Shown here: positions 50,643 to 58,728 of the stretch, in pieces
Layout: every line of letters begins with the position of its first letter
Numbering within the stretch: position 1 is the stretch's first letter
Source: AC-32 sp963755635
Lineage (GTDB): Bacteria; Actinomycetota; Thermoleophilia; Gaiellales; Gaiellaceae
DNA: 64,000 bases
Assembly (NCBI GenBank): GCA_963755635.1
Contig: CAVWKS010000019.1
Location: 272,733 to 336,732 of the forward strand
Direction: 5' to 3'
The notes under the pieces: model-generated
What the model was told of the DNA's origin: nothing
Database searches by the model: none
What the model saw: the letters and a program-made list of their open reading frames with translations, nothing else
Translations under genes and position numbers: made by a program

Positions 50643-51470
50643 GTGGACGAGATCGAGCGCTTTCTCGAGAGCCCCGCGCTCTCCGACTCGACACGCCGGG
50701 CGTATCGCTACGACGTCGAGGAGTTCTGCCGCTGGCTCCAGCGGCGCGGGACGCCGCTTACCGAGGTGGACGTGAGAGTGCTCGCCGAGTACGCGGCCGA
50801 GCTCGGGCGCGCAAGGCCGCGGAAGCTCGCGCCGACGACGATCGGGCGCAAGCTCGCCGCCGTCCGCGCGTTCCTGCGACACGCGCTCGGGCCGGAACGC
50901 GTGCCCGAGACCTCCTTCGCCCCTCGCCGCCCGCGCCGACTGCCGGACGCGCCTCGAACCGACGACGTCGACGCGGAGCTCGACGCGATCCACGGGAACG
51001 GGCCGCTGGCGAGCCGGAACCGCGCGCTCGTCGAGCTCGTCTACTCGGCCGGGCTGCGCTCGCAGGAAGCCGTCGACCTCGACCTAGCCGACGTCGACTT
51101 CGAGCAGGAGCTCGTGCACGTTCGCGGCAAGGGCGGCAAGGAACGCGTCGTCCCGCTCGGCGAGGAGGCGGCGCACCGGCTCGGGCTCTACCTGCGCCGG
51201 GCGCGGCCCGAGCTCGCCCGCGGCGCCGAGAACGCGCTCTTCCTCTCCACGCGCGGGCGGCGGCTCGACACGAGCACGCTGCGCCGGCTGCTGCCTCACC
51301 CCCACCGCCTGCGGCATGCCTTCGCGACGCACCTGCTCGAAGGCGGCGCCGATCTCAGGACGATCCAGGAGCTGCTCGGCCACAGCTCGCTCTCGACGAC
51401 GCAGATGTACAGCCACGTCGACGCGGCGCGACTGCGCAAGGTCTACGACAAGGCGCACCCGCGCTCCTGA
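50643..51470 (+). CDS. Tyrosine recombinase, XerC/D family (first copy)
   Basis: 275 residues from GTG 50643. N-terminal SAM-like domain (1-90) and catalytic residues Arg in SAGLRSQE, Lys in RGKGGKERVVPL, HRLRHAFATHLL and GHSSLSTTQMYSHV with the nucleophile Tyr. About 30 residues shorter than typical Xer proteins between the two Arg motifs (a compact linker). Probably chromosome-dimer resolution or a related role. Confidence 0.87.
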   Translation: MDEIERFLESPALSDSTRRAYRYDVEEFCRWLQRRGTPLTEVDVRVLAEYAAELGRARPRKLAPTTIGRKLAAVRAFLRHALGPERVPETSFAPRRPRRLPDAPRTDDVDAELDAIHGNGPLASRNRALVELVYSAGLRSQEAVDLDLADVDFEQELVHVRGKGGKERVVPLGEEAAHRLGLYLRRARPELARGAENALFLSTRGRRLDTSTLRRLLPHPHRLRHAFATHLLEGGADLRTIQELLGHSSLSTTQMYSHVDAARLRKVYDKAHPRS

Positions 51471-51527
51471 CCCGAGCCGCGCGCCGGCGCCCGGCAAACG
51501 GGCGGCGACGAAAAGTTCACGCGCGCG

Positions 51528-51579
51528 GCCCCACCCTGGGTGGGGAGTTACGTCCACCCGCCACCCGCTGTCGAGCGTA
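51528..51579 (-). repeat. Palindrome-bearing 52-bp repeat, copy 1
   Basis: Inverted relative to the copy at 57889-57940. It contains the 17-base palindrome CCCCACCCAGGGTGGGG and upstream CAGCGGGTGGCGGGTGGACGT, identical in both. It lies between the first recombinase and the small helical gene. Confidence 0.75.
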
Positions 51580-51630
51580 CCGGCGGTTGAGGGTCGTGTC
51601 TGTCGCGACTTCGGGCCGAAACTGCGCCGA

Positions 51631-51867
51631 TCAGTCCCCAGGCTCGGGATTCGACCTGCTCGCATGCATGCGCGCCTGCGCATTCAGTGATTCCTCCGCC
51701 GAGCGGATGTGGCCCAACGCAGCCCACGCGTGCGCGGCACCACGCGGGACGACCTTGTCGCGGAAATGCTGTGCGGCCGTCCGGCAGTGCCGCGCCGCGA
51801 GCTCGAGCTCCCCGGCCGCCGCGTCGTAAAGCTGAGCCGCCTCCTCCATTCGCTCGTCCGCGCTCAC
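51631..51867 (-). CDS. Small helical protein of unknown function
   Basis: 78 residues from GTG 51867. Alternating helices (MEEAAQLYDAAAGELELA, RTAAQHFRDKVVPRGAAHAW, RSAEESLNAQA) give a TPR-like or helical-hairpin look. TAGAAC lies eight bases upstream, which could be a leaderless promoter. The same frame is open far upstream, but that is antisense to the second recombinase and not credible. Confidence 0.5.
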   Translation of the reverse strand: MSADERMEEAAQLYDAAAGELELAARHCRTAAQHFRDKVVPRGAAHAWAALGHIRSAEESLNAQARMHASRSNPEPGD

Positions 51868-51927
51868 GGCGGCAGGTTCTAACAGACGCAGGCGTCCGGC
51901 GGCCGGAGGCGAAGGAAGAACGTCGCG

Positions 51928-52851
51928 ATGGCGACGCCGCGCGCCGACCCGGCTGCGTCCGATCCCGAAGTGGACGGATTCCTCGCGCTGCTCGCGGCGC
52001 AGCGGGCACCGAAGACCGTCGACGCCTATCGCCGAGACCTGCGCGCGCTCGGCGACTGGCTGGGCGGGCCGCCGTCGAAGGCGACGACCGACGACCTCGA
52101 GCGCTGGCTCGCCGAGCTCCGCGCCGCCGGCCTCTCCCCCGCGACGATCGCTCGCCGCGTGGCCGCTGTGCGCTCCTTCTTCCGCCACCTGATCCTGCTC
52201 GGCGCCCGCACCGACAGCCCCGCCGCCGCGCTCGAGCTGCCGCGTCGCCGCCGGCGACTGCCCCGCACACTCTCGGCCGCGGAGGCCCAGCGGCTGATCG
52301 AGGCCGCGCCGGGCACGACGCCTCGCTCCTTGCGAGACCGCGCGCTGGTCGAGCTGCTCTACGGCGCGGGCCTGCGGGTCAGCGAAGCCGTCGGGCTCGG
52401 CAAGACCGACGTCGACCTCGAGCGCCGGCTCGTCCGCTGCACCGGCAAGGGCAACAAGGAGCGCGTCGTCCCGGTCGGCAGGCACGCGATCGAGGCCCTG
52501 CGCCGCTACCTCGCGCACGGGCGGCCGTACCTCGACCGCCGGCACCGGCCCGAGCTGTTCCTCAACGCCCAGGGAGGCGCACTCACGCGCGCCGGCGCGT
52601 TCCTGATCCTGCGGCGACTCGCCGAGCGCGCCGGCCTCGAGCCCGGGCGCGTGCATCCACATCTCCTGCGGCACTCGTTCGCGACGCATCTGCTCGAGGG
52701 TGGCGCCGACCTGCGCAGCGTCCAGGAGATGCTCGGCCACGCGGACCTCGGGACGACGGAGCTCTACACGCACGTCAGCGACCGCCGGCGCCGGGACGTC
52801 TACTTCCAGAGCCACCCCCACGCCCGGCGCCGGGACGTTTCGAGTGACTGA
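51928..52851 (+). CDS. Tyrosine recombinase, XerC/D family (second copy)
   Basis: 307 residues, standard Xer length. Core-binding domain (about 10-100) and all catalytic residues: GAGLRVSEA, TGKGNKERVVPV, HLLRHSFATHLL and LGHADLGTTELYTHV with the nucleophile Tyr. Closest in look to XerD. ATG 51928. Only 457 bases from the first recombinase. Confidence 0.92.
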   Translation: MATPRADPAASDPEVDGFLALLAAQRAPKTVDAYRRDLRALGDWLGGPPSKATTDDLERWLAELRAAGLSPATIARRVAAVRSFFRHLILLGARTDSPAAALELPRRRRRLPRTLSAAEAQRLIEAAPGTTPRSLRDRALVELLYGAGLRVSEAVGLGKTDVDLERRLVRCTGKGNKERVVPVGRHAIEALRRYLAHGRPYLDRRHRPELFLNAQGGALTRAGAFLILRRLAERAGLEPGRVHPHLLRHSFATHLLEGGADLRSVQEMLGHADLGTTELYTHVSDRRRRDVYFQSHPHARRRDVSSD

Positions 52852-52870
52852 CGTCGCGGAATCAGAACGT

Positions 52871-53032
52871 ATGGCGTTCGATCCGAATGTCGCGGTGCTG
52901 ATCGTTTCGACCACGGCCGCCGGACTGCTGATGACGATCGCAGGCGTCTGTAAAAACGGGCTCGAGTGGCGCCAGCGGCGCCGGTTCTGCCCGTCCTGCG
53001 GGCGCGACCTGCACGTCTGCGGCTGCCGCTAA
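52871..53032 (+). CDS. Small membrane protein with zinc ribbon
   Basis: 53 residues from ATG 52871. One transmembrane helix (VAVLIVSTTAAGLLMTIAGV) and a C-terminal CPSCGRDLHVCGC zinc-ribbon-like motif. Found 19 bases after the recombinase. Function unknown. Confidence 0.6.
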   Translation: MAFDPNVAVLIVSTTAAGLLMTIAGVCKNGLEWRQRRRFCPSCGRDLHVCGCR

Positions 53033-53041
53033 GCGCGCTGC

Positions 53042-53539
53042 CTAGCGCGCCTTCGCGCGCTTTTCCAGGCCGGCCGCGACCTTCGCAGCGGTCTCCCGCA
53101 GGTCGCGCTCGAGCCCGTCTTCCTCCGCGATTCCCTGCAGCAGGACAACCGTGTCGCGCTGGGGCGAGCCGTTCCGGAGGCTCAGGACCGCGAGTCGCCG
53201 GACGGCCGGGTTGTCGTCCGCGTTCGCGAGCGTGTGCAGGAGGGGCCGGACGGAGTTGATCTCCCGCGGCGCGTCGCGCGAGAGCAGCTCGAGCGAGAGG
53301 AGCGCAGACCCGCGGCACGCCGGGCTCTCGTCCTCGAGCCCGCGCCGCAGCAGCTCGGCCTTCTGGCGGAAGCGAAGCTGGCCGATCGCCCGATAGGCAA
53401 CCGCCCGCTCGCGGTAGTCGCCCGAGCGCGCCTCCTCCTCGAGCTCGTCCGACCACTCACGCCGCAGGTCGGCGAGCTCGCGCTCCTTGCCCTGCTTCGC
53501 CAGCTCGTCTCCGACGGCGGCTGCCTCGGCGAGCGTCAA
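53042..53539 (-). CDS. HEAT-repeat-like protein coupled to citrate synthase
   Basis: 165 residues from TTG 53539, overlapping the citrate synthase stop by four bases. Helical repeats with RYR/AIGQLRFR, CRGSALLSLELLSRD and VRRLAVLSLRNG suggest HEAT/armadillo hairpins, usually protein-binding. Being co-translated with citrate synthase suggests a partner or assembly role, by inference only. Confidence 0.7.
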   Translation of the reverse strand: MTLAEAAAVGDELAKQGKERELADLRREWSDELEEEARSGDYRERAVAYRAIGQLRFRQKAELLRRGLEDESPACRGSALLSLELLSRDAPREINSVRPLLHTLANADDNPAVRRLAVLSLRNGSPQRDTVVLLQGIAEEDGLERDLRETAAKVAAGLEKRAKAR

Positions 53540-54615
53540 ACCGATGCGAGGGAGCGTTCCGAGGGACCCACGTACTCGGCAGAGGGGCGGAACAGCCGGC
53601 CGGTGCGCTTCTGCTCGAGGATGTGCGCCGACCAGCCGCCGACACGCGAGCAGGCGAACATCGCGGGCGCAAGCGGCGGCGGGATCTCGGCCACGTCGAG
53701 GACGATCGCGGAGTAGTACTCGACGTTGGTCGCCAGCACGCGCTCCGGGTGTCGCTCCTGCAGTGCCTTCAGCGCCACCTGCTCGAGCTGCTCGGCCACC
53801 TCGACCTGCGGTGCGTTGAGCTCCTTCGCGGTGCGCTTGAGAATGCGCGAGCGTGGGTCCTCGGCGCGGTAGATCCGGTGCCCGAAGCCCATGATCCGCC
53901 TGCCGCTCTCCAGCGCCTCGTGGATCCAGCGCTCGGGGTCGCCCATCGCCTGGACCTCCTCGAGCATCGGCTTCACGTAGGCGGGCGCGCCGCCGTGGAG
54001 CGGCCCGGAGAGCGCGCCGACCGCCGACGAGAGCGCCGCGCCGCAGTCGGCGCCGGTGGAGGCGACGATGCGCGCGGTGAAGGTCGAGGCGTTCAGCCCG
54101 TGCTCGGCCGTGCAGATCCAGTAGGTGTCGATCGCCTTGACGTGGCGCGGGTCGGCCTCGCCGCGCCAGCGCAGCAAGAACCGCTCGGCCGCCGTAGAGC
54201 CCTGATCGACGACGTCGTCCGGGGCCGGCTCGCGCCCGTCCGCCTTCGCCGCGGAGCGGGCGACGATCTCCATCATCTGCGCCGAGAGGCGCCCGAGGTC
54301 TTCGCGCGCCTGCTCGTCGGAGATCTCGTTCAGCTTGCCGAGGCCCCAGTGGCCCGACAGGCGCGCGGTCTCGGCCTGGAGGTCGGCCGGAGCGTTCCCG
54401 CTCAGCGCGGCCGGCTCAAACGGCTCGGGCCTTGGCATCTCGACGTTGATGTCGTCGTCGACGAGCAGGCCCCACACCCGCTCGTACGGAACGTGGCCGA
54501 CGAGCTCCTCGATGTCGATGCCGCGGTACCGAAGCGAGCCTCCCTCGCGGTCGGGCTCCGCGATCTCGGTCTGGACGGCGACGACTCCCTCGAGACCTGG
54601 CTTGAAGTCGTTCAT
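53536..54615 (-). CDS. Citrate synthase family protein (short form)
   Basis: 359 residues from ATG 54615. Catalytic His in EHGLNAS, His in GFGHRIYRAEDPR and Asp in EYYSAIVLD, plus GGAPAYV; this matches the citrate/2-methylcitrate synthase family. Condenses acetyl-CoA (or propionyl-CoA) with oxaloacetate. Second of two tandem synthases; which uses which acyl-CoA cannot be told from motifs. Confidence 0.88.
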   Translation of the reverse strand: MNDFKPGLEGVVAVQTEIAEPDREGGSLRYRGIDIEELVGHVPYERVWGLLVDDDINVEMPRPEPFEPAALSGNAPADLQAETARLSGHWGLGKLNEISDEQAREDLGRLSAQMMEIVARSAAKADGREPAPDDVVDQGSTAAERFLLRWRGEADPRHVKAIDTYWICTAEHGLNASTFTARIVASTGADCGAALSSAVGALSGPLHGGAPAYVKPMLEEVQAMGDPERWIHEALESGRRIMGFGHRIYRAEDPRSRILKRTAKELNAPQVEVAEQLEQVALKALQERHPERVLATNVEYYSAIVLDVAEIPPPLAPAMFACSRVGGWSAHILEQKRTGRLFRPSAEYVGPSERSLASV

Positions 54616-54646
54616 CTGCGCCCGAATCTACCGGACGCGCCGTCGT

Positions 54647-55774
54647 TCAGGCGCTGGGGACAGGCACGCGCCGCGCGTACGGGCCGACGTACTCGCCGGC
54701 CGGCCGGATGATCTTGTTGTTCGCGTGCTGCTCGAGCACGTGAGCCGCCTGGCCGGCGACCCTGCTGCACTCGAAGAGCGGCGTGAAGAGGTCGTTCGGG
54801 ATGCCGAGGTAACGGTAGAGCGAGCCGCTGTAGAGGTCGACGTTCGGCCAGAGCCCCTTCTGCTCGTGCGCCGCGCGCTCGGTTGCCTCGGTGATCGCGT
54901 ACCAGTTCGGCTCGCCGCCCTCGTGCGAGAACTCCTCGGACAGCTTCTTCAGGATCCGGGCGCGCGGGTCGGTCGTCACGTAGACCGGGTGGCCGAAGCC
55001 GAAAAGCGTCTTCTTCTCCGCCAGGTAGCGCTGCACGCCTTCGGGCGCGGCCTCGGGCGAGCCGAACTCCTCGAACGTGCGCATCGCCGCCTCGTTGGCG
55101 CCGCCGTGCGTCGGGCCCTTGAGCGCGCAGATCGCGGCCGTGATCGCCGAGTGCATGTCCGACCCGGTGCCGGCAACGACGCGCGCGGCGAAGGTCGACG
55201 CATTCAGCTCGTGCTCGGCGTGGAGGATCATCGCGACGTCGAAGGCGCGGGCTTCGCGCTCGGTCGGGCTCTCGCCGCGGAGCATCGTCAGGAAGTTCTC
55301 CGCGTACGAGAGCTCGGGATCGGGCTCGACCGGCTCGAGCTCGTGCCGCAGCCGGTGGTGCCGCGCGACGACCGTCGGCAGCTGCGCGATCAGAGCGGCG
55401 GCCTTGCGGCGGTCGTTCTCCGGGTCGATCGCCGACTCGGCCGGATCCGAGAAGGAAAGGAGGGACGTCGCCGTCCGCAGCATCTCCATCGGCGTGACGT
55501 CGTGCGCATTGCCGTCGATCAGCGTCTGCACGTTCGCAGGCAACTCCCGCTGCGCGAGCTCTTGCTCGAACGCGCGGAGCTCCTCGTCGCCTGGCAGCTC
55601 GCCCTCGAGCAGCAGGTAGGCGACCTCCTCGTAGGTCGCGTGCTCGGCGAGATCGGCGATGTCGTAGCCGCGGTAGCGCAGGATGCCCTGCTCCGGATCG
55701 ATCGAGCAGATCGCCGTCTCGGCGACGACGACGCCGGACAGGGCGACCGACTTCTTGGCGGGCTTGTCGGCCAT
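54647..55774 (-). CDS. gltA: Citrate synthase
   Basis: 375 residues from ATG 55774. LRYRGYDIADLA, EHELNASTFAARVVAGTGSD, GPTHGGANE, FGFGHPVYVTTDPRA and catalytic Asp in the NVDLYSGSLY segment. First TCA-cycle step. Divergent from the isocitrate dehydrogenase gene with only 36 bases between starts. Upstream TACTCT may be its -10 box. Confidence 0.92.
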   Translation of the reverse strand: MADKPAKKSVALSGVVVAETAICSIDPEQGILRYRGYDIADLAEHATYEEVAYLLLEGELPGDEELRAFEQELAQRELPANVQTLIDGNAHDVTPMEMLRTATSLLSFSDPAESAIDPENDRRKAAALIAQLPTVVARHHRLRHELEPVEPDPELSYAENFLTMLRGESPTEREARAFDVAMILHAEHELNASTFAARVVAGTGSDMHSAITAAICALKGPTHGGANEAAMRTFEEFGSPEAAPEGVQRYLAEKKTLFGFGHPVYVTTDPRARILKKLSEEFSHEGGEPNWYAITEATERAAHEQKGLWPNVDLYSGSLYRYLGIPNDLFTPLFECSRVAGQAAHVLEQHANNKIIRPAGEYVGPYARRVPVPSA

Positions 55775-55797
55775 GACGCGCAGAGAGTATCCCCAGC

Positions 55798-55803
55798 TAG
55801 AGT
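55798..55803 (+). promoter_or_regulatory. -10 box of leaderless isocitrate dehydrogenase gene
   Basis: TAGAGT, seven bases before GTG 55811, within the 36-base divergent gap shared with citrate synthase. Confidence 0.5.
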
Positions 55804-55810
55804 CCCGGCC

Positions 55811-56902
55811 GTGGCGCACGAGGTGACGCTGATTCCGGGCGACGGCACCGGGCCTGAGCTGGCCGAGGCAACGCGACGCGTGCTCGAGGCGACCGGGGTC
55901 GAATTCGACTGGGACGTCCAGGAGGCGGGCGCGGACGTGATGGACCAGCACGGCGGTAATCCGCTGCCTGAGCACGTGCTGGACTCGATCAAGCGCACCG
56001 GCGTCGCGCTCAAGGGGCCGATCACTACGCCGATCGGCGTCGGCTTCCGCTCGGTCAACGTCACGCTGCGGAAGACGCTCGACCTCTACGGCCAGGTGCG
56101 GCCGTGCAAGAGCTACAGCGGCGTCCGCTCGCGCTACGAGAACGTCGACCTCGTACTCGTGCGTGAGGCGACCGAGGACCTCTACGCCGGAATCGAGTAC
56201 GAGGAAGGGACAGCGCACGCGGAAGAACTCGCGCAGTGGATCGAGACGCACGGCGGGCACGTGCCTCCGCACTCGGGGATCTCGATCAAGCCGCTCTCGG
56301 TCGAAGGGAGCCGGCGGATCGTCGAGTTCGCGTTCGACTACGCGCGCCGCAACGGCCGCAGCAAGGTGACGGCCGTGCACAAGGCGAACATCATGAAGTT
56401 CTCAGATGGGCTCTTCCTGCGCGTCGCGCGCGAGGTGGCCGAGGAGAACTCCGACGTGGAGTTCGAGGACCGGATCGTGGACAACCTCTGCATGCAGCTC
56501 GTCCAGCGGCCGGAGGAGTACGACGTCCTCGTGCTGCCGAACCTCTACGGCGACATCGTCTCGGACCTGGCCGCGGGCCTGATCGGTGGCCTCGGCCTCG
56601 CGCCCGGGGGCAATTTCGGCACGCACGCCGCGGTCTTCGAGCCGACGCACGGCTCGGCGCCGAAGTACACGGGTCAGAACAAGGTCAACCCGATGGCGAT
56701 GATGCTCTCCGGGATGCTGATGCTTCGCCATCTCGAGGAGGAGGACGCGGCGAATCGGCTGGAGGAGGCGATCGCCGAGGTGATCGCCGAGGGCGAGAGC
56801 GTCACCTACGACATGAAGCCGACGCGCGACGATCCGACCGCGGTCGGCACGAGCGAGGTCGCGGATGCGATCGTCGAGAAGCTCGGAGCGCGCGTTGCGT
56901 AG
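55811..56902 (+). CDS. NAD-type isocitrate dehydrogenase (isopropylmalate dehydrogenase family)
   Basis: 363 residues from GTG 55811. IPGDGTGPELAEAT (about 7-20), RKTLDLYGQVRPCKSY, the VREATEDLYAG substrate segment, KANIMKFSDGLF (Lys), and NLYGDIVSDLAAGLIGGLGLAPGGN with metal-binding Asp. The EPTHGSAP and substrate loop are of the NAD-IDH type rather than leuB; homoisocitrate activity is an alternative. Confidence 0.88.
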   Translation: MAHEVTLIPGDGTGPELAEATRRVLEATGVEFDWDVQEAGADVMDQHGGNPLPEHVLDSIKRTGVALKGPITTPIGVGFRSVNVTLRKTLDLYGQVRPCKSYSGVRSRYENVDLVLVREATEDLYAGIEYEEGTAHAEELAQWIETHGGHVPPHSGISIKPLSVEGSRRIVEFAFDYARRNGRSKVTAVHKANIMKFSDGLFLRVAREVAEENSDVEFEDRIVDNLCMQLVQRPEEYDVLVLPNLYGDIVSDLAAGLIGGLGLAPGGNFGTHAAVFEPTHGSAPKYTGQNKVNPMAMMLSGMLMLRHLEEEDAANRLEEAIAEVIAEGESVTYDMKPTRDDPTAVGTSEVADAIVEKLGARVA

Positions 56903-57824
56903 GAAGGTGACGATCGTCGGCGCCGGGAACACCGGCGCGACGTGCGCGGAGGTGCTGGCTCAGCGCGACTACGCGGACATCGTCCTGACCGACATCAAGG
57001 AGGGCCTGCCGCAGGGGAAGGCGCTCGACATCTCGCAGATGGCGCCGGTCCTCGGCTTCGAGCCGACGGTGAGCGGGACGAACTCGTACGAGGACACCGC
57101 CGGCTCGGACGTGGTGGTCGTGACCGCCGGGCTGCCGCGGCAGCCGGGGATGAGCCGAGACGACCTCGTCACGACCAACGAGAAGATCGTCGGCTCGGTC
57201 GTGGAGCAGGCGATCGCGCAGTCGCCCGACGCGATTCTGATCATCCTTTCCAACCCGCTCGACGCGATGTGCCACGTGGCCAAGAGCGTCTCGGGCTTCC
57301 CGAAGGAGCGCGTCTTCGGCCAGGCGGGGATCCTCGACACGGCGAGGTTCAGGACGTTCATCGCCTGGGAGACGGGCTCGTCGGTCAAGGACGTGCAGGC
57401 CTTGGTGCTGGGCGGGCACGGCGACCAGATGGTTCCTGTGGTGTCGGCGACGACCGTGGGCGGCGTGCCGCTGACGCGTCTCGTCCCGCAGGATCGGATC
57501 GACGCGATGGTCGAGCGGACCGCGAAGGGCGGCGGCGAGGTGGTTGAGCTGCTCGGCACCTCGGCGTGGTACGCGCCGGGCGCGGCGGTCGCGCAGATGG
57601 TCGACTCCGTGCTCCTCGACGAGCATCGTGTCCTGCCTTGCACTGCGTACCTCGAGGGCGAGTACGGGATCGACGGGCTCTACATGGGCGTGCCCGTGCG
57701 GCTCGGCGCGGGCGGGATCGAAGCGGTGCTCGAGCTCGAGCTGAGCGACGACGAGCAGCGCGCGCTCGAGGCGTCGGCGGCCGCGGTCCGCGAGGTTGTC
57801 GGCGTGCTCGGCTCAGGCGGGTGA
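56895..57824 (+). CDS. mdh: Malate dehydrogenase
   Basis: 309 residues. TTG 56895 with GGAG eight bases upstream gives MRRKVTIVGAGNTG; a GTG at 56907 is possible. NAD motif GAGNTGAT, LPRQPGMSRDDLV substrate loop (RQ...R typical of MDH), catalytic His in LGGHGDQMVP. Overlaps the isocitrate dehydrogenase end by eight bases. It completes the TCA step to oxaloacetate. Confidence 0.94.
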   Translation: MRRKVTIVGAGNTGATCAEVLAQRDYADIVLTDIKEGLPQGKALDISQMAPVLGFEPTVSGTNSYEDTAGSDVVVVTAGLPRQPGMSRDDLVTTNEKIVGSVVEQAIAQSPDAILIILSNPLDAMCHVAKSVSGFPKERVFGQAGILDTARFRTFIAWETGSSVKDVQALVLGGHGDQMVPVVSATTVGGVPLTRLVPQDRIDAMVERTAKGGGEVVELLGTSAWYAPGAAVAQMVDSVLLDEHRVLPCTAYLEGEYGIDGLYMGVPVRLGAGGIEAVLELELSDDEQRALEASAAAVREVVGVLGSGG

Positions 57825-57888
57825 GCACGGTGGAGCGATTGACACACAACCGGCGCACTCCCGGCACAGACACGTGACGTTTTCGGGG

Positions 57889-57940
57889 CTACGCTCTCAG
57901 CGGGTGGCGGGTGGACGTTCATCCCCACCCAGGGTGGGGC
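57889..57940 (+). repeat. Palindrome-bearing 52-bp repeat, copy 2
   Basis: See the copy at 51528-51579. TACGCT, CAGCGGGTGGCGGGTGGACGT and the palindrome CCCCACCCAGGGTGGGG are shared. It lies 45 bases before the SDR gene. A GTG in the block would read VDVHPHPGWG, and VDVTPHPGWG in the other copy. Confidence 0.75.
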
Positions 57941-57984
57941 TGTGTGCGGCTGAGCATGAGAGAGCCCGCAGGAGCGGTTGAGGC

Positions 57985-58728
57985 TTGGAGCTCGGGCTAG
58001 CCGGGCGCACGGCGATTGTCTGCGGCGCCTCCTCGGGCATGGGCCTCGCGATCGCGGAAGCGCTCGCCGCAGAGGACGCGAACGTCGCGATGTTCGCCCG
58101 CCGCCGCGACCTGCTCTCACGGGAGGCCGACCGCATCGGCGGCCTCGCGGTGCGCGGCGACCTGACCAACCCGGCCGACCTGAGGCGACTCGTCGACCGC
58201 ACGCTCGACGCCTTCGGCGGAATCGACATCCTCGTGAACAACGGTGGCGGCCCGCCGCGCACCCCCGCCACCGGCCTGACCGACGAGCAGGTGGAGCAGG
58301 CCGTTGAGCTGCTCCTCATCTCGGCCATCCGGCTGACCGGGCACTGCCTCCCCCAGCTCGAGCGGAGCGGCCACGGCCGCGTGATCAACATCACGTCGAG
58401 CTCGGTGCGCGAGCCGATCGACAACCTCGCGCTCTCGAACGCGGTCCGGCCCGGAGTGATCGGCTGGGCAAAGACGCTCGCGCGCGAGGTCGGGCCGAAG
58501 AAGATCACCGTCAACTCGATCGCACCGGGACGCATCGAGACCGAACGGCTCGCCGAGGTCTACGCCGGCAAGCCTCGCGCCGAGGACCTCGAGGTGATTC
58601 CTCTCCGCCGCTTCGGCTCGCCCCAGGAGGTCGCGCAGGTCGCGTGCTTCCTCGCGTCCGACGCGGCGAGCTACGTCACCGGCACCGTGATCGCCGTCGA
58701 CGGCGGGCTGACCCGGGGCCTGCTTTGA
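57985..58728 (+). CDS. Short-chain dehydrogenase/reductase family protein, atypical active site
   Basis: 247 residues from TTG 57985, with AGGAG upstream. Rossmann motif CGASSGMGLAIAEAL (12-26), NNGGG (about 87) and SSSVREP with the catalytic Ser are standard, and VTGTVIAVDGG ends the domain. The usual YxxxK is replaced (LSNAVRPGVIGWAKTLA: Ser and Arg at the Tyr and Lys positions). It may be a non-classical reductase or a binding protein. Confidence 0.85.
   Translation: MELGLAGRTAIVCGASSGMGLAIAEALAAEDANVAMFARRRDLLSREADRIGGLAVRGDLTNPADLRRLVDRTLDAFGGIDILVNNGGGPPRTPATGLTDEQVEQAVELLLISAIRLTGHCLPQLERSGHGRVINITSSSVREPIDNLALSNAVRPGVIGWAKTLAREVGPKKITVNSIAPGRIETERLAEVYAGKPRAEDLEVIPLRRFGSPQEVAQVACFLASDAASYVTGTVIAVDGGLTRGLL

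Noticed and set aside
49131..50993. 620-residue minus-strand ORF
   Set aside because: Antisense of pckA and the start of the recombinase; low-complexity Val/Arg/Glu composition.
51868..52914. Long N-terminal extension of the small helical gene at 51631
   Set aside because: It would run antisense through the whole XerC/D gene. A GTG at 51867 with an upstream TAGAAC gives a sensible short protein.
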